This document shows, piece after piece, positions 1 to 7,402 of a DNA stretch of 44,472 nt. The notes under the pieces were generated by a model, which had not been told where the DNA came from, did not search any database, and worked only from the letters and a program-made list of their open reading frames with translations. The position numbers and the translations under genes are program-made. This DNA is from Planctomycetaceae bacterium (GTDB taxonomy: Bacteria; Planctomycetota; Planctomycetia; Planctomycetales; Planctomycetaceae). The stretch lies in the NCBI GenBank assembly GCA_014762625.1, contig JABURQ010000110.1:1-44472 (forward strand), read 5' to 3'. Positions within the stretch are counted from its first letter, which is position 1. Each line of letters opens with the position of its first letter.

Positions 1-24
1 ATGTGGTCTCACAATTGACTGTAA
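1..24. repeat. Terminal direct repeat, left copy
   Basis: These 24 bases (beginning ATGTGGTCTCAC) are identical, in the same orientation, to the last 24 bases of the window. Housekeeping genes across the window argue for a chromosome fragment rather than a small circle, so a dispersed repeat or an assembly-graph overlap is the simplest reading. Confidence 0.9.
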
Positions 25-601
25 ACGCAGCACAACGGGCCATTCCCAGACAGACGCGATTTCAGATTTCGCGGCGGACGGTCCCAAAAGTGGCCAAAAC
101 CATCGGGTTTCGTTCAAAGATCTCAATGATTCAAAGATGGGGTCTTTCAAAAAGCCCATCTTTGAAAACCTCGGGGTTCAGCCATGAAACAATCAAATTT
201 CTTTCAAACGCAACAAGGAGGTGACATCACAAATTTCTGTTTCCTGACTCCTCACGTCGCCAGCAGAGTGAGAATTCGACCTTTGTCAATTTGGATTTTG
301 TTTTTCGTCAGTGGTTCGTGGTCAGTTGCCGAGAAGAAACTAGAAACTGGCAATTAGAAACTAGAGAAAGACAAGGAGGTTTCATCACTGATATCTGTCT
401 CCTGATTCCTAACTCCTAACTCCTAACCGCCAAACAGTACACAAAAACAAATCCTGCGCAAGATGTGAAAAATCGGGTCAAAAACGATCGTTTTCCACTC
501 GCGTTTTGAACTTTGCAACTTGAGGTCTTGCAAAAAGCCAAAGTTCCAAATCCTCGGGAGTTTTCAACAAAACAGCAAAATCGTTTCCGAACAGCGACAA
601 C
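25..601. other. Non-coding region with inverted and diverged direct repeats
   Basis: No convincing gene is seen. A perfect 12-bp inverted repeat (TTCAAAGATGGG at 130-141 with its complement at 155-166) flanks a 13-nt spacer. A diverged direct repeat of about 45 bp, starting with CAAGGAGGT, lies at about 213-255 and 372-418; its end carries the CTCCTGACTCCTAA-type words that also bound the four-helix cassette near 2270-2709. AAAACGATCGTTTT at 481-494 is a perfect palindrome, and GAACTTTG (508-515) pairs with CAAAGTTC (539-546). The region is probably the decayed remains of small repeat elements plus the 3' untranslated part of the leftward operon that ends at 803. Confidence 0.6.
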
Positions 602-635
602 AAAAAAAGCACGAGAAAGAAGATCTCTCTCGTGC
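602..635 (-). terminator. Rho-independent terminator for the leftward ALDH unit
   Basis: On the minus strand GCACGAGA (complement of 628-635) pairs with TCTCGTGC (complement of 609-616) around an 11-nt loop and is followed by seven T (602-608 are A on the plus strand). It lies about 170 nt after the stop of the aldehyde dehydrogenase gene, with nothing coding in between, so it probably ends that transcript. Two further perfect 8-bp inverted repeats (692-699/715-722 and 778-785/816-823) lie between stop and terminator; the second overlaps the end of the coding sequence. Confidence 0.7.
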
Positions 636-802
636 CTGAAGCTTGAGTTGTCGGGACTGCTGTTCGTTGGCATGTCCACGCGTTTGTGTGGCGGGTGCTC
701 ATTGCGAAAGCAGAAGCACCCGAGAGGTGAATCCAAGAGAGGATTGTTTCAAACGGGGTCTTTTGTTTCACAAAGCACCCCCGCCACCCATTCTCTCTGC
801 CG

Positions 803-2245
803 TCACACTTCAGTCGGCGGGGGCGGTTCAGTCTGGAAGGCCCGGTTACGGAACAGGAAGTCGATGATGTTTCCTTCGTGCGGCTGCATCCAGTGAATCT
901 GATACGTCCGCACTTCGCCGAGGTTGAGTCGGTCGATGTTGGTCGCGTCGATCAGGTCGCGTTGGAAATCTTCGTCGTCGGTGATCGCCGTGCAGACGAG
1001 TGTGTAACCGCACTTTTTCAGAAACTTGTCCTGCGGACATTCGACGACTGAGCCGAACGGGAACATGAATTCGGTGTTCGCCATCTCGTCGTCGGGATCG
1101 GTGACGTGCAACACGGTCGGGCGGAGAAAGTCGCAACGTTCTTCTTCGATCAGACGTTCGCCGTCGCGATACTTGGCCGTCACATCAGTGACCGCCGACG
1201 ACTTGCAGCCTTCCTCGATCATATTGTTCATCGCCTCGGCGACACCTTTGGTGGTGAAGGCGGCGAGTCCCGATTCGGGATCGGTCATCGGTTTGGGGCC
1301 GATCGGTCCGAGTTTCTGAGCGATGGCGTCGGCGATCTCGGCTCCATACTTGGGAACCCAGATACCGGACGCGGAGATACAACTGCGACCGCTGTTGACG
1401 TACAGGCTATCGACCATCAGATCGATGTACTGTTCCCAGTCTTCGATTTTGTCTTCGCCGATGACGATTTTACTGTAACCGGGTCCGTGAGCGGCGACTT
1501 TCGGATTGCCGGCGTGTTGATCGACGGTCGCCTGACCGCCGAAGATGGTCGAGCGTTCGCAGGTTTCCATGATCGCCGATCCGCATTCGTGCGGTCCGGG
1601 GTAGAGGCAGAACGCTTCCCGCGGGATGCCGGCTTTCACCATCGCCTCGAACATGCGGTACGGAGTCCACGGTTCGGAAGAACCCGGTTTGAGGACCAGT
1701 CCGATTTGCAACGGAATCACCGGCAGCCACAACGTGTGGACGCCGGGAGAGTTGGACGGCAGCACCCAGCCGCAGGCGTTGGTCGTCGCCTGATAACTGA
1801 TTTTGATGCCGCGACCTTCCTCGCCGTAACCTTTGGAGAAGACATCGAGGGGCAAACCGCGCGTGAGGGCGTCGAGGACGGCTCCCATGTTTTTCATCAC
1901 ATAGGCACTTTTGCCCATGTTAAATTTGCACATATGCTCGGGGAGACCGGTGGAAGCCGACTGAATGCGGCAGAACTCTTCGGGCGTCTGCGTGCCGTTG
2001 CCCATGGGAAGTTCATCGTTGACGTAGTAAGCGGCGGCTTTTTCGCACATGCCGATCAGGTCTTCGATGGAGTGTTGGCGGAGGATGTCGCGGGCTTTCT
2101 TGGCTTTGCGCATATCCATTTTGATGATGCCGCCGTTCGCCTGGTGCACCTTGGCGAGTTCCTCGCCGGTTTCGAAATGGACGACGGGTGATTGCTCCAT
2201 CGATTCGTAGGGTTGCCCCCAGCGGATGACGGGTATTTCGAGCAT
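803..2245 (-). CDS. Aldehyde dehydrogenase family protein, EhpG/LuxC-like acyl reductase
   Basis: The 480-residue protein has the aldehyde dehydrogenase fold signature: LPSNSPGV at about 162-169, KPGSSEPW at 186-193 for the nucleotide site, and NSGRSC at 284-289, where Cys289 is the expected catalytic nucleophile. The wording around LPSNSPGV is closer to acyl-reductases of the LuxC type than to oxidising dehydrogenases. The gene shares strand and, apart from an inserted four-helix gene, a transcript with an adenylate-forming enzyme that resembles EhpF of phenazine biosynthesis; EhpG is the aldehyde dehydrogenase partner there. Inference: the pair activates a carboxylic acid as acyl-AMP or thioester and reduces it to an aldehyde with NAD(P)H. 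The natural substrate is unknown. The ATG start has GAAGGA about 9-10 nt upstream. A simple oxidising aldehyde dehydrogenase cannot be excluded. Confidence 0.8.
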   Translation of the reverse strand: MLEIPVIRWGQPYESMEQSPVVHFETGEELAKVHQANGGIIKMDMRKAKKARDILRQHSIEDLIGMCEKAAAYYVNDELPMGNGTQTPEEFCRIQSASTGLPEHMCKFNMGKSAYVMKNMGAVLDALTRGLPLDVFSKGYGEEGRGIKISYQATTNACGWVLPSNSPGVHTLWLPVIPLQIGLVLKPGSSEPWTPYRMFEAMVKAGIPREAFCLYPGPHECGSAIMETCERSTIFGGQATVDQHAGNPKVAAHGPGYSKIVIGEDKIEDWEQYIDLMVDSLYVNSGRSCISASGIWVPKYGAEIADAIAQKLGPIGPKPMTDPESGLAAFTTKGVAEAMNNMIEEGCKSSAVTDVTAKYRDGERLIEEERCDFLRPTVLHVTDPDDEMANTEFMFPFGSVVECPQDKFLKKCGYTLVCTAITDDEDFQRDLIDATNIDRLNLGEVRTYQIHWMQPHEGNIIDFLFRNRAFQTEPPPPTEV

Positions 2246-2269
2246 TGTTTGAATTCCTTCGGAATTGAA

Positions 2270-2709
2270 GGAGTTAGGGATTAGGAGTCAGGAGTTAGAG
2301 ATTGTCGCAAGCCGTTGAGCATCTTGCCTATCTCACCACAATCGTCAATCAACTTTGAGATTTGTGTTTCTGAAACGTAACCCAGTTCCTTCGCAATTAA
2401 TATGTGAGTTTCCAATTCTTTCAACGACCCCATCGAGATCGATAGGTGATTCATATATGGTTTTGTCTGGCTGCGGCCGTGTCCTTCTGCAATGTTGGCA
2501 GGAACCGAGACCGCAGCACGACGAAGTTGAGAGGAAAGTCCAAATTTTTCATCGCTCGGAAAAGTTTCCGTTAGTTTGTAGCACCGGACGACGACATCCA
2601 TACTCTTCTGCCAAACCAGCAAGTCACGGTAGTGATTCACACTCATGAAATTGGTTCTCGGATTGTATGAAAGTCGTCTAAATCCTAACTCCTACCAACT
2701 AATTCCTAA
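2270..2709 (-). mobile_element. Four-helix-protein cassette with imperfect terminal inverted repeats
   Basis: The small gene at 2281-2646 is bounded by imperfect inverted repeats built of GGAGTTAG-type words: left arm about 2270-2299, right arm about 2678-2709. It sits exactly between two genes that look like one operon. The right arm begins at the TAG stop of the upstream gene, and the left arm supplies the last codons and the stop of the small gene itself. Similar words occur at 240-253 and 397-427. Such genes are known as insertions in 23S rRNA and elsewhere; that this is a transposable unit is inference, since no transposase or target duplication is seen. Confidence 0.55.
2281..2646 (-). 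CDS. Four-helix bundle protein (23S rRNA intervening-sequence family)
   Basis: The 121-residue protein matches the family once called S23 ribosomal or 23S rRNA intervening-sequence protein. Recognisable parts are LLVWQKSMDVV near the start, the FPSDEKFGLSSQLRRAA segment at about 49-65, and VPANIAEGHGRS at 68-79, followed by a helical C-terminal half with KELETHI. The family forms a compact four-helix bundle that assembles as a pentamer; its role is unknown. It is commonly found as a stand-alone cassette in intergenic positions of planctomycetes and Bacteroidetes. Here the final residues SLTPDS and the stop codon are encoded by the flanking repeat arm, so the tail was probably fixed by the repeat and not by selection on the protein. 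Confidence 0.85.
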   Translation of the reverse strand: MSVNHYRDLLVWQKSMDVVVRCYKLTETFPSDEKFGLSSQLRRAAVSVPANIAEGHGRSQTKPYMNHLSISMGSLKELETHILIAKELGYVSETQISKLIDDCGEIGKMLNGLRQSLTPDS

Positions 2710-3809
2710 TACACTCCAACGGTGGTCGACTTCGCGATTTCGTGGAAGGGGCGAGTTCCCGAGACGCCGTCCCAGGGGTATTTCTCGTGCGGCTTTTCGC
2801 GTTCTCCTTCATCCCGTTCCATGAAGCCGGGAATGAAGAGTTCGTGCGTCAGGGTGTACAGCTTCACGCGTCCGGTTTCATCGTAATCGACCACTTCGTC
2901 GTAGTTGTCGAAGTTGACCACTTCCACGACTGCACGAGGCTGGGGTGCGTAGTAAGTGATTTTGAAGTTGTCCGCGGGATCGAACGGTTTGCCGCAGGCG
3001 AGTCCCATCAACGTGTTGCCGTAGGTCGGCGTGATGTAGACGTTGGGACCGAGGAGCTCTTCCTTACAGAAGCGATACCACTGCGGCGTGAACTCGGTTC
3101 CACCGGCAAAGATACCCGTGATGCCGATTTCTTCGATGCTGCTCTCTTCGTCGATGAGACGGAGTGCCAACGCTTCGAGAAGCTTCGGTGTGGCGAACAT
3201 TCCTTTGATGTTGTGGTTCGAGGTCAGAATGGTCATTGCCTGATCGATGACGTGCGCCGAGTATTCCTTGGCTTCGTCGATCTTGCCTTTTTTGAGCAAC
3301 TTCACGACCCAGCGGGGATCGAGATCGACGCAGAAGCAAATACCGCCGCGATGCTGACACAAATGTTCGACAGCCAGACGCAAACGACGCGGACCGGACG
3401 GGCCGAGCATCAACCAGTTCGAGCCGGGCGGAAAGTATTCATCCGGCAAGGTTTTGGAAAACTCTTCGTAATCGATCCAGTGGTCGCGGACGACGCAGCG
3501 GCTCTTAGGAGTTCCCGTCGTGCCGCCTGTTTCGAAGACATAGCGAGGTTCGTTATGCCACTTTTTGGGAAGAAACCGATCGACGGGACCGCCGCGGAGG
3601 TCATCGTCCTCGAAGAGCGGAAACTTTTTGAGATCGTCGAAGCAGTTGACGTCGGTGAGCGGATCGAAGTCGTAACCCTTGGCTTTTTCGAGCCAGTAGG
3701 GGGCTCCGTCTTCCGGATGAAAGTGCAGTTGCACGATTTCGACGGTCTGTTTGTCGACCGCTTCCCGAGCGGCTTTGACTTTGTCGTCCAGGGTCATGGT
3801 GTCACTCAC
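2706..3809 (-). CDS. ANL-superfamily adenylate-forming enzyme, EhpF-like
   Basis: The 367-residue protein has the AMP-binding P-loop TGGTTGTPK at 94-102 and the PaaK/LuxE-like segment GPSGPRR further on. It ends about where the large N-terminal domain of ANL enzymes ends, so the mobile C-terminal domain is missing. That size and shape match EhpF of the phenazine (griseoluteic acid) pathway of Pantoea, which also lacks the C-terminal domain and works beside the aldehyde dehydrogenase EhpG. Here too an aldehyde dehydrogenase gene follows downstream, after an inserted cassette. Inference: it adenylates a carboxylate that the partner then reduces. The start is GTG at 3809 with AGGA upstream; the next ATG, four codons in, has a poorer site. 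No phenazine core genes are present, so the substrate is probably something else. Confidence 0.78.
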   Translation of the reverse strand: MSDTMTLDDKVKAAREAVDKQTVEIVQLHFHPEDGAPYWLEKAKGYDFDPLTDVNCFDDLKKFPLFEDDDLRGGPVDRFLPKKWHNEPRYVFETGGTTGTPKSRCVVRDHWIDYEEFSKTLPDEYFPPGSNWLMLGPSGPRRLRLAVEHLCQHRGGICFCVDLDPRWVVKLLKKGKIDEAKEYSAHVIDQAMTILTSNHNIKGMFATPKLLEALALRLIDEESSIEEIGITGIFAGGTEFTPQWYRFCKEELLGPNVYITPTYGNTLMGLACGKPFDPADNFKITYYAPQPRAVVEVVNFDNYDEVVDYDETGRVKLYTLTHELFIPGFMERDEGEREKPHEKYPWDGVSGTRPFHEIAKSTTVGVY

Positions 3810-4233
3810 GGCGAGGTCCTGTCATTAAAGGAGCTTATGGTGTGATTGGTCGGGAAATCCTTCCTGAAATTCCCGGGAAAGTCTGTTTTCAGGGTGATCT
3901 TGGAGATCGGCTTACGAGACCGCCCGAATCCGTGGAGGTTCGTCAGGTGGGAACAGTTCGCTTGGAACTGTCGAATTCTTATTGTGTCTGAACAGAAACC
4001 GGTTTGCAATCATCGCTTGGGGACTGCTGAGGACTGAAATCGTAGACATATTAGTCTTTTCGTCCACCAAACCGGAATCGATCGTCATCCTTCACAGCCT
4101 GACTCGCATTGGTAATCCCGAAGAAATGATGACAAACATTTGAAATGCAAATGGTTTTTCGAGATCCCCTCCGCAGTTGTTATCGTAGAATGAGTGGAAC
4201 AATGATTGATCATTTTTTACGACAGGAGCTACC
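3810..4233. other. Divergent intergenic region without a gene
   Basis: This stretch separates the leftward EhpF-like gene from the rightward hibernation factor and should hold both promoters. I could not pick out a convincing -35/-10 pair. ACAGTTC (3953-3959) and GAACTGT (3965-3971) form a perfect 7-bp hairpin with a 5-nt loop and no T-run. TAGAAT at 4186-4191 is a possible -10 for the downstream gene but has no good -35 partner. Confidence 0.4.
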
Positions 4234-4554
4234 ATGCGCGTCGAATGCCATATCGAAAAATCGTTTCCCAGTCAGGTGCGTGAAACCACTTTGGAACGAG
4301 TGACCGAGAAACTGGAACGCTTCGCTGACCAGATTCAGGAGGTTTCGGTTGCAATCCGCGACCTGAACGGCCCCAAAGGAGGCGTCGATATTCAATGTCG
4401 TATTTTGGTGACTTGCGAAATGACTGGCGAAACCATCATCGAGGAGACGGCGGAAAATGTGGGAGGAGCCCTGAACGGTGCACTCGACCGAACGGTGAGA
4501 ACTCTGGCCAAAAAACGAGATCAGGTGATCAAGAAGCATCAAAACGCTATCTGA
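4234..4554 (+). CDS. Short HPF/RaiA-type ribosome hibernation factor
   Basis: The 106-residue protein has the layout of short hibernation-promoting factors: an N-terminal strand (MRVECHIE), a first helix with ERVTEKLERFADQI, central strands with VSVAIRDLNGPKGG, and a second long helix ending in a basic tail with AKKRDQVIKKHQ. Members bind the 30S decoding centre and hold ribosomes inactive in stationary phase or stress. It lacks the C-terminal dimerisation domain of long HPF, so by family rules it would act like YfiA or short HPF. AGGAG lies 6 nt before the ATG. The gene stands alone and converges with miaA, 29 nt away. Sequence identity to characterised members is low, so the binding role is inferred. 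Confidence 0.75.
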   Translation: MRVECHIEKSFPSQVRETTLERVTEKLERFADQIQEVSVAIRDLNGPKGGVDIQCRILVTCEMTGETIIEETAENVGGALNGALDRTVRTLAKKRDQVIKKHQNAI

Positions 4555-4583
4555 AATCTTTGGAACTGTTTTCGTGGCGGTGA

Positions 4584-5522
4584 TCAAGGTGACTTGAGAA
4601 TTCGAGAGGCGAGCCCTTCCGGAGATTCTTCGGGAAGCCGTTCGACCGCTCGACATTCTTCGAGGTTACGGAACCAGGTTTCCTGACGACGAGCGAACTG
4701 TCGACTTCGAGCTTTGATCAGTTCGATCGCGTCTTCGACTCCGGTGTTTGATTCGAGAGCATCGAATAGCTCTTTGTAGCCGATGGCTTGTCGTGCGGTT
4801 TTCGAAAGGCAGCGCGGCAATTCCATCAATCGACGAACCTCCGCCGGCAACCCTCGTTCGATCATGAGATCGACACGCTTGTTAATGCGTTCGTGTAACC
4901 AGTCGCGAGGTGGTGAGAGCCAGTAGACGTGCTGAGGGCGTACTTCTTCTGGCAGAGGTTCTTCGTCATGAAACGATGAGAACGGTCGCCCCGTGAGCTG
5001 ATAAACCTCCAGAGCCCGCACTAGACGCCGTTTGTCGTTGGGATGTATTTTTTCACTGGCGATCGAGTCCACAGTCTGTAATTCCTGATACAACACCTCA
5101 GCCCCCTCCCGATCGTAGCGTTGTTCCAGTTGCTTGCGGATAGCAGGATCGGCGGGCGGGCCAGGGAAAATCCCCCGCAACAGACTTCGCAGATAAAAAC
5201 CCGTCCCACCGACGAAAAGAGGAGTGCGACCGCGGTCGACGATCTCCAGGCAGCACTTATGAGCCGAGGTGAGGTAATCGGCGACGGTAAATTCCTCCCA
5301 CGGGTCGATAAGATCGATCAGATGATGGGGAACCCGCGTTTGGTCTTCCTGGGAAGGTTTGGCCGTGCCGATATCCATTCCTCGATAGATGGCCATCGAG
5401 TCGAGGGAGAGGATTTCGGCATGCAATTGTTCCGCGAGATTCAGTGAAAGCTCCGACTTCCCGACAGCGGTGGGGCCCGTCAAAAACCAGCATTTCTGGA
5501 GCAGATCGATCGGGAGTTTCAT
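4584..5522 (-). CDS. miaA: tRNA dimethylallyltransferase
   Basis: MiaA transfers a dimethylallyl group to N6 of A37 in tRNAs that read codons beginning with U. With the ATG at 5522 the protein has 312 residues, the usual length. The P-loop GPTAVGKS is at 16-23, followed by SLDSMAIYRGMDIGTAKP, then VPHHLID and VGGTGFYLRSLLRG, all classic MiaA motifs, and a C-terminal part with ARRQETWFRN that contacts the tRNA. An in-frame GTG at 5606 would add 28 residues unlike the family and would sit three bases from the divergent SRPBCC start, so I prefer 5522. Unlike in enterobacteria, mutL and hfq are not neighbours. Confidence 0.95.
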   Translation of the reverse strand: MKLPIDLLQKCWFLTGPTAVGKSELSLNLAEQLHAEILSLDSMAIYRGMDIGTAKPSQEDQTRVPHHLIDLIDPWEEFTVADYLTSAHKCCLEIVDRGRTPLFVGGTGFYLRSLLRGIFPGPPADPAIRKQLEQRYDREGAEVLYQELQTVDSIASEKIHPNDKRRLVRALEVYQLTGRPFSSFHDEEPLPEEVRPQHVYWLSPPRDWLHERINKRVDLMIERGLPAEVRRLMELPRCLSKTARQAIGYKELFDALESNTGVEDAIELIKARSRQFARRQETWFRNLEECRAVERLPEESPEGLASRILKSP

Positions 5523-5608
5523 GAGATCAGGTTTCGTCTGGAGGGCGAGATCGTTAGTATGACGAACAGAATGCTTGACGCAAAGTTCGCCGATGGAGAG
5601 TTTCACGG

Positions 5609-6067
5609 ATGCCCAGTTATCAAACGGAAATGGTTTTGCAGACCACCTGCGAAAAGGCCTTTGTCCATCTTTCCACGCCGGGAAATCTCACCGACCTGAC
5701 TCAGCCCGAGTTGCAACTGACGGTCGACGAGGCTCCCGACCAGTTTTCATTGGGAAGTCGCATCGCTTTTTCTATCTACGTGATGGGAGCCCGGATTAAG
5801 TCGGTCCACGAAATTACCCGGTTTGAAGCTCCCGGTTGCTTTGTCGAAGAGCAGGTGGAAGGTCCCTTTTCGGTCTGGAGGCACGAACATCTCTTCAAAC
5901 CATTGGGAGAAGGTGAAGTGGCCATCTATGATGTCATTGAGTACGAGCCGCCGGGTGGCCTGGTGGGTATGATTTTGACCGAGGATCGAATCCACAGCCA
6001 ACTCGATGAAGGATTCGCACACCGGCAGGATGAACTGAAATATCTACTTCGGAACGATCAATTATGA
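5609..6067 (+). CDS. SRPBCC-fold protein (START/cyclase-like)
   Basis: The 152-residue protein has the helix-grip layout of SRPBCC proteins: an opening strand TEMVLQTTCEKAFVHLSTP, a middle part with IKSVHEITRFEAPGCFVEEQ, then FSVWRHEHLFKPLGEGEVAIYDVIEYEPPGG and a long final helix. This fold binds hydrophobic ligands and occurs in polyketide cyclases, CoQ-binding proteins and lipid-transfer domains; the ligand here is unknown. There is no signal peptide, so it is cytoplasmic. GGAG lies about 9 nt before the ATG. The stop overlaps the start of hisE in the ATGA arrangement, so the two are translationally coupled. Confidence 0.7.
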   Translation: MPSYQTEMVLQTTCEKAFVHLSTPGNLTDLTQPELQLTVDEAPDQFSLGSRIAFSIYVMGARIKSVHEITRFEAPGCFVEEQVEGPFSVWRHEHLFKPLGEGEVAIYDVIEYEPPGGLVGMILTEDRIHSQLDEGFAHRQDELKYLLRNDQL

Positions 6068-6402
6068 ACCCACCGAATTCCGACATCCTGCGACGGTTGG
6101 AAGAGGTCATCCAAGACCGTCGAAACAATCCTTCTGAACAGTCTTACGTGACGGAATTATTGCGCGACGCGCCGATGTCGCTCAGTTCAAAGCTGATCGA
6201 GGAAGCCTACGAAGTCGTTCATGCGTTGGGAGACGAAGAAGCCGCCGATCCCGAGGCGCTCCCTCACGAAGCGGCCGATCTGATGTTCCACCTGCTGGTG
6301 CTTTTGGGCTGGTCCGATGTGGCGTGGGAGGATGTGGAACGGAAGCTCGAAGAACGGTTCGGAACCAGCGGACTGGAAGAAAAAGCGAAACGTCACGTCT
6401 GA
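6064..6402 (+). CDS. hisE: Phosphoribosyl-ATP pyrophosphohydrolase (HisE-type)
   Basis: HisE removes pyrophosphate from phosphoribosyl-ATP, the second step of histidine synthesis. The 112-residue protein shows the all-alpha NTP pyrophosphohydrolase pattern: DRRNNPSEQSYVTELL at 18-32, KLIEEAYEVVHAL at 43-55 with the EExxE metal motif, and HEAADLMFHLLVLL at 68-81. A stand-alone HisE, not fused to HisI, is common outside enterobacteria. It overlaps the SRPBCC gene by 4 nt and is followed with no gap by a small membrane-protein gene, so the three form one unit. A MazG-like house-cleaning nucleotide pyrophosphatase is the main alternative, but length and motif spacing favour HisE. Confidence 0.85.
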   Translation: MNPPNSDILRRLEEVIQDRRNNPSEQSYVTELLRDAPMSLSSKLIEEAYEVVHALGDEEAADPEALPHEAADLMFHLLVLLGWSDVAWEDVERKLEERFGTSGLEEKAKRHV

Positions 6403-6684
6403 ATGATGGGAAAGACCATGCCGAAACAGGATTCCTCCAAAAGTGATCACGCCACAGTAATAGCGTTGTTGGTACTGCTGGCGGTATTTGCCGGTCTGTT
6501 GTTTGTGATTGCCCTGGTCTTCCCGAATATGTTGGCAATTCTCGCGATCATCTTCGGGGGCGGAATTCTGATCGGGCTTCAATACCTGATTTGGGGACGT
6601 TGGTTGATGGCTTATTTGGAAAAAAGAGTTCCCGATGACTCCGAAGAGGAAGAAGAGTTTCTCCGCAAGTACGGACCGCAATAA
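6403..6684 (+). CDS. Small two-helix membrane protein, unknown function
   Basis: The 93-residue protein has two hydrophobic segments, about 17-37 (VIALLVLLAVFAGLLFVIAL) and 40-63, and an acidic C-terminal tail with DDSEEEEEFLRKYGPQ. I do not recognise a named family. The ATG follows the hisE stop directly, which implies translational coupling. A second in-frame ATG at 6418, in ACCATGCCGAAA, would give an 88-residue protein and is an equally plausible start because GGAAAG lies just before it. The context with hisE and an SRPBCC protein does not reveal a role. Confidence 0.65.
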   Translation: MMGKTMPKQDSSKSDHATVIALLVLLAVFAGLLFVIALVFPNMLAILAIIFGGGILIGLQYLIWGRWLMAYLEKRVPDDSEEEEEFLRKYGPQ

Positions 6685-6714
6685 CTTCATCCTCGAACGC
6701 TAGCTGAATGTGCT

Positions 6715-7323
6715 CTAAGTGGTCGCGTTGCGACGCGGTGGCGCATCGCCGGGGTGATTTTTACCAGGCTCCCAGAGGATGTCGGCCTTCCCGTCTTCGT
6801 TGAAGTGGCGTCCCAGAACAAATAATAAATCGGACAACCGATTCAGATACGCGGGGACGCAGCGGTTCACCGGTTCCTGTTCGGAGAGTTTCAGGATATC
6901 AATCTCCACACGTCGGCAAACCGTTCGTGCAAGGTGCATCCAGGCCGACATGGGCGAGCCTCCTGGCAGGATGAAACTAGTGAGCGGTTCCAGAGATTCA
7001 TTACATTCATCAATCCATTCTTCGATTTTATGAACCTGGGACTCCGAGACCCGTAAAGGAGGATGCTCGCCCGGCTCCTCATCGGACTCCGGGATGCAGA
7101 GGTCGGCGGAGAGATCGAACAGATCGTTTTGTATGTGCTTGATCCGCTCCATCCAGACACCGGGCAAACCGCTGCTGATCAATAAGCCCAGGACGGCGTT
7201 CAATTCATCAGTTCCGCCGTAGGCAATAATCCGCGGGTGCGTCTTCGGAACGCGTTCTCCGTTACCGAGGGAAGTGTGACCGGCATCCCCTTCGCGCGTG
7301 TAAATTTTATTGAGATAAACCAT
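6715..7323 (-). CDS. Cob(I)alamin adenosyltransferase, PduO/MMAB type
   Basis: The enzyme transfers the adenosyl group of ATP to cob(I)alamin to make coenzyme B12. The 202-residue protein has the family's ATP loop near the N-terminus, YTREGDAGHTSLGNGERV at 8-25, then YGGTDELNAVLGL, the helical core with FILPGGSPMSAWMHLARTVCRRVE, and NRLSDLLFVLGRHFN near the end. These are standard PduO motifs, including the Arg-rich RTVCRRVE segment. No cobalamin biosynthesis or B12-dependent mutase gene is nearby; the neighbours on the same strand are a HEAT/TPR protein 79 nt upstream and aldose epimerase. A B12-domain regulator at 33154 exists in the window but has lost key B12 residues. Confidence 0.92.
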   Translation of the reverse strand: MVYLNKIYTREGDAGHTSLGNGERVPKTHPRIIAYGGTDELNAVLGLLISSGLPGVWMERIKHIQNDLFDLSADLCIPESDEEPGEHPPLRVSESQVHKIEEWIDECNESLEPLTSFILPGGSPMSAWMHLARTVCRRVEIDILKLSEQEPVNRCVPAYLNRLSDLLFVLGRHFNEDGKADILWEPGKNHPGDAPPRRNATT

Positions 7324-7402
7324 AGTATTTTAAAGTGAGTTGGGAATCGTAAACACAGGCTGCATGACCAGCATCATAGGGAAGCGGTTCAAAAAACCAA
7401 GT

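Noticed and set aside
3-224. Short open frame at the left end
   Set aside because: No ribosome site, basic low-information translation, and it runs through a perfect inverted repeat.
1106-2191. Long plus-strand open frame opposite the aldehyde dehydrogenase gene
   Set aside because: It is the antisense shadow of a gene with clear motifs; its translation shows no family features and no ribosome site.
2742-3845. Long plus-strand open frame opposite the EhpF-like gene
   Set aside because: Antisense shadow; the minus-strand frame has the TGGTTGTPK motif and fits a family, this one does not.
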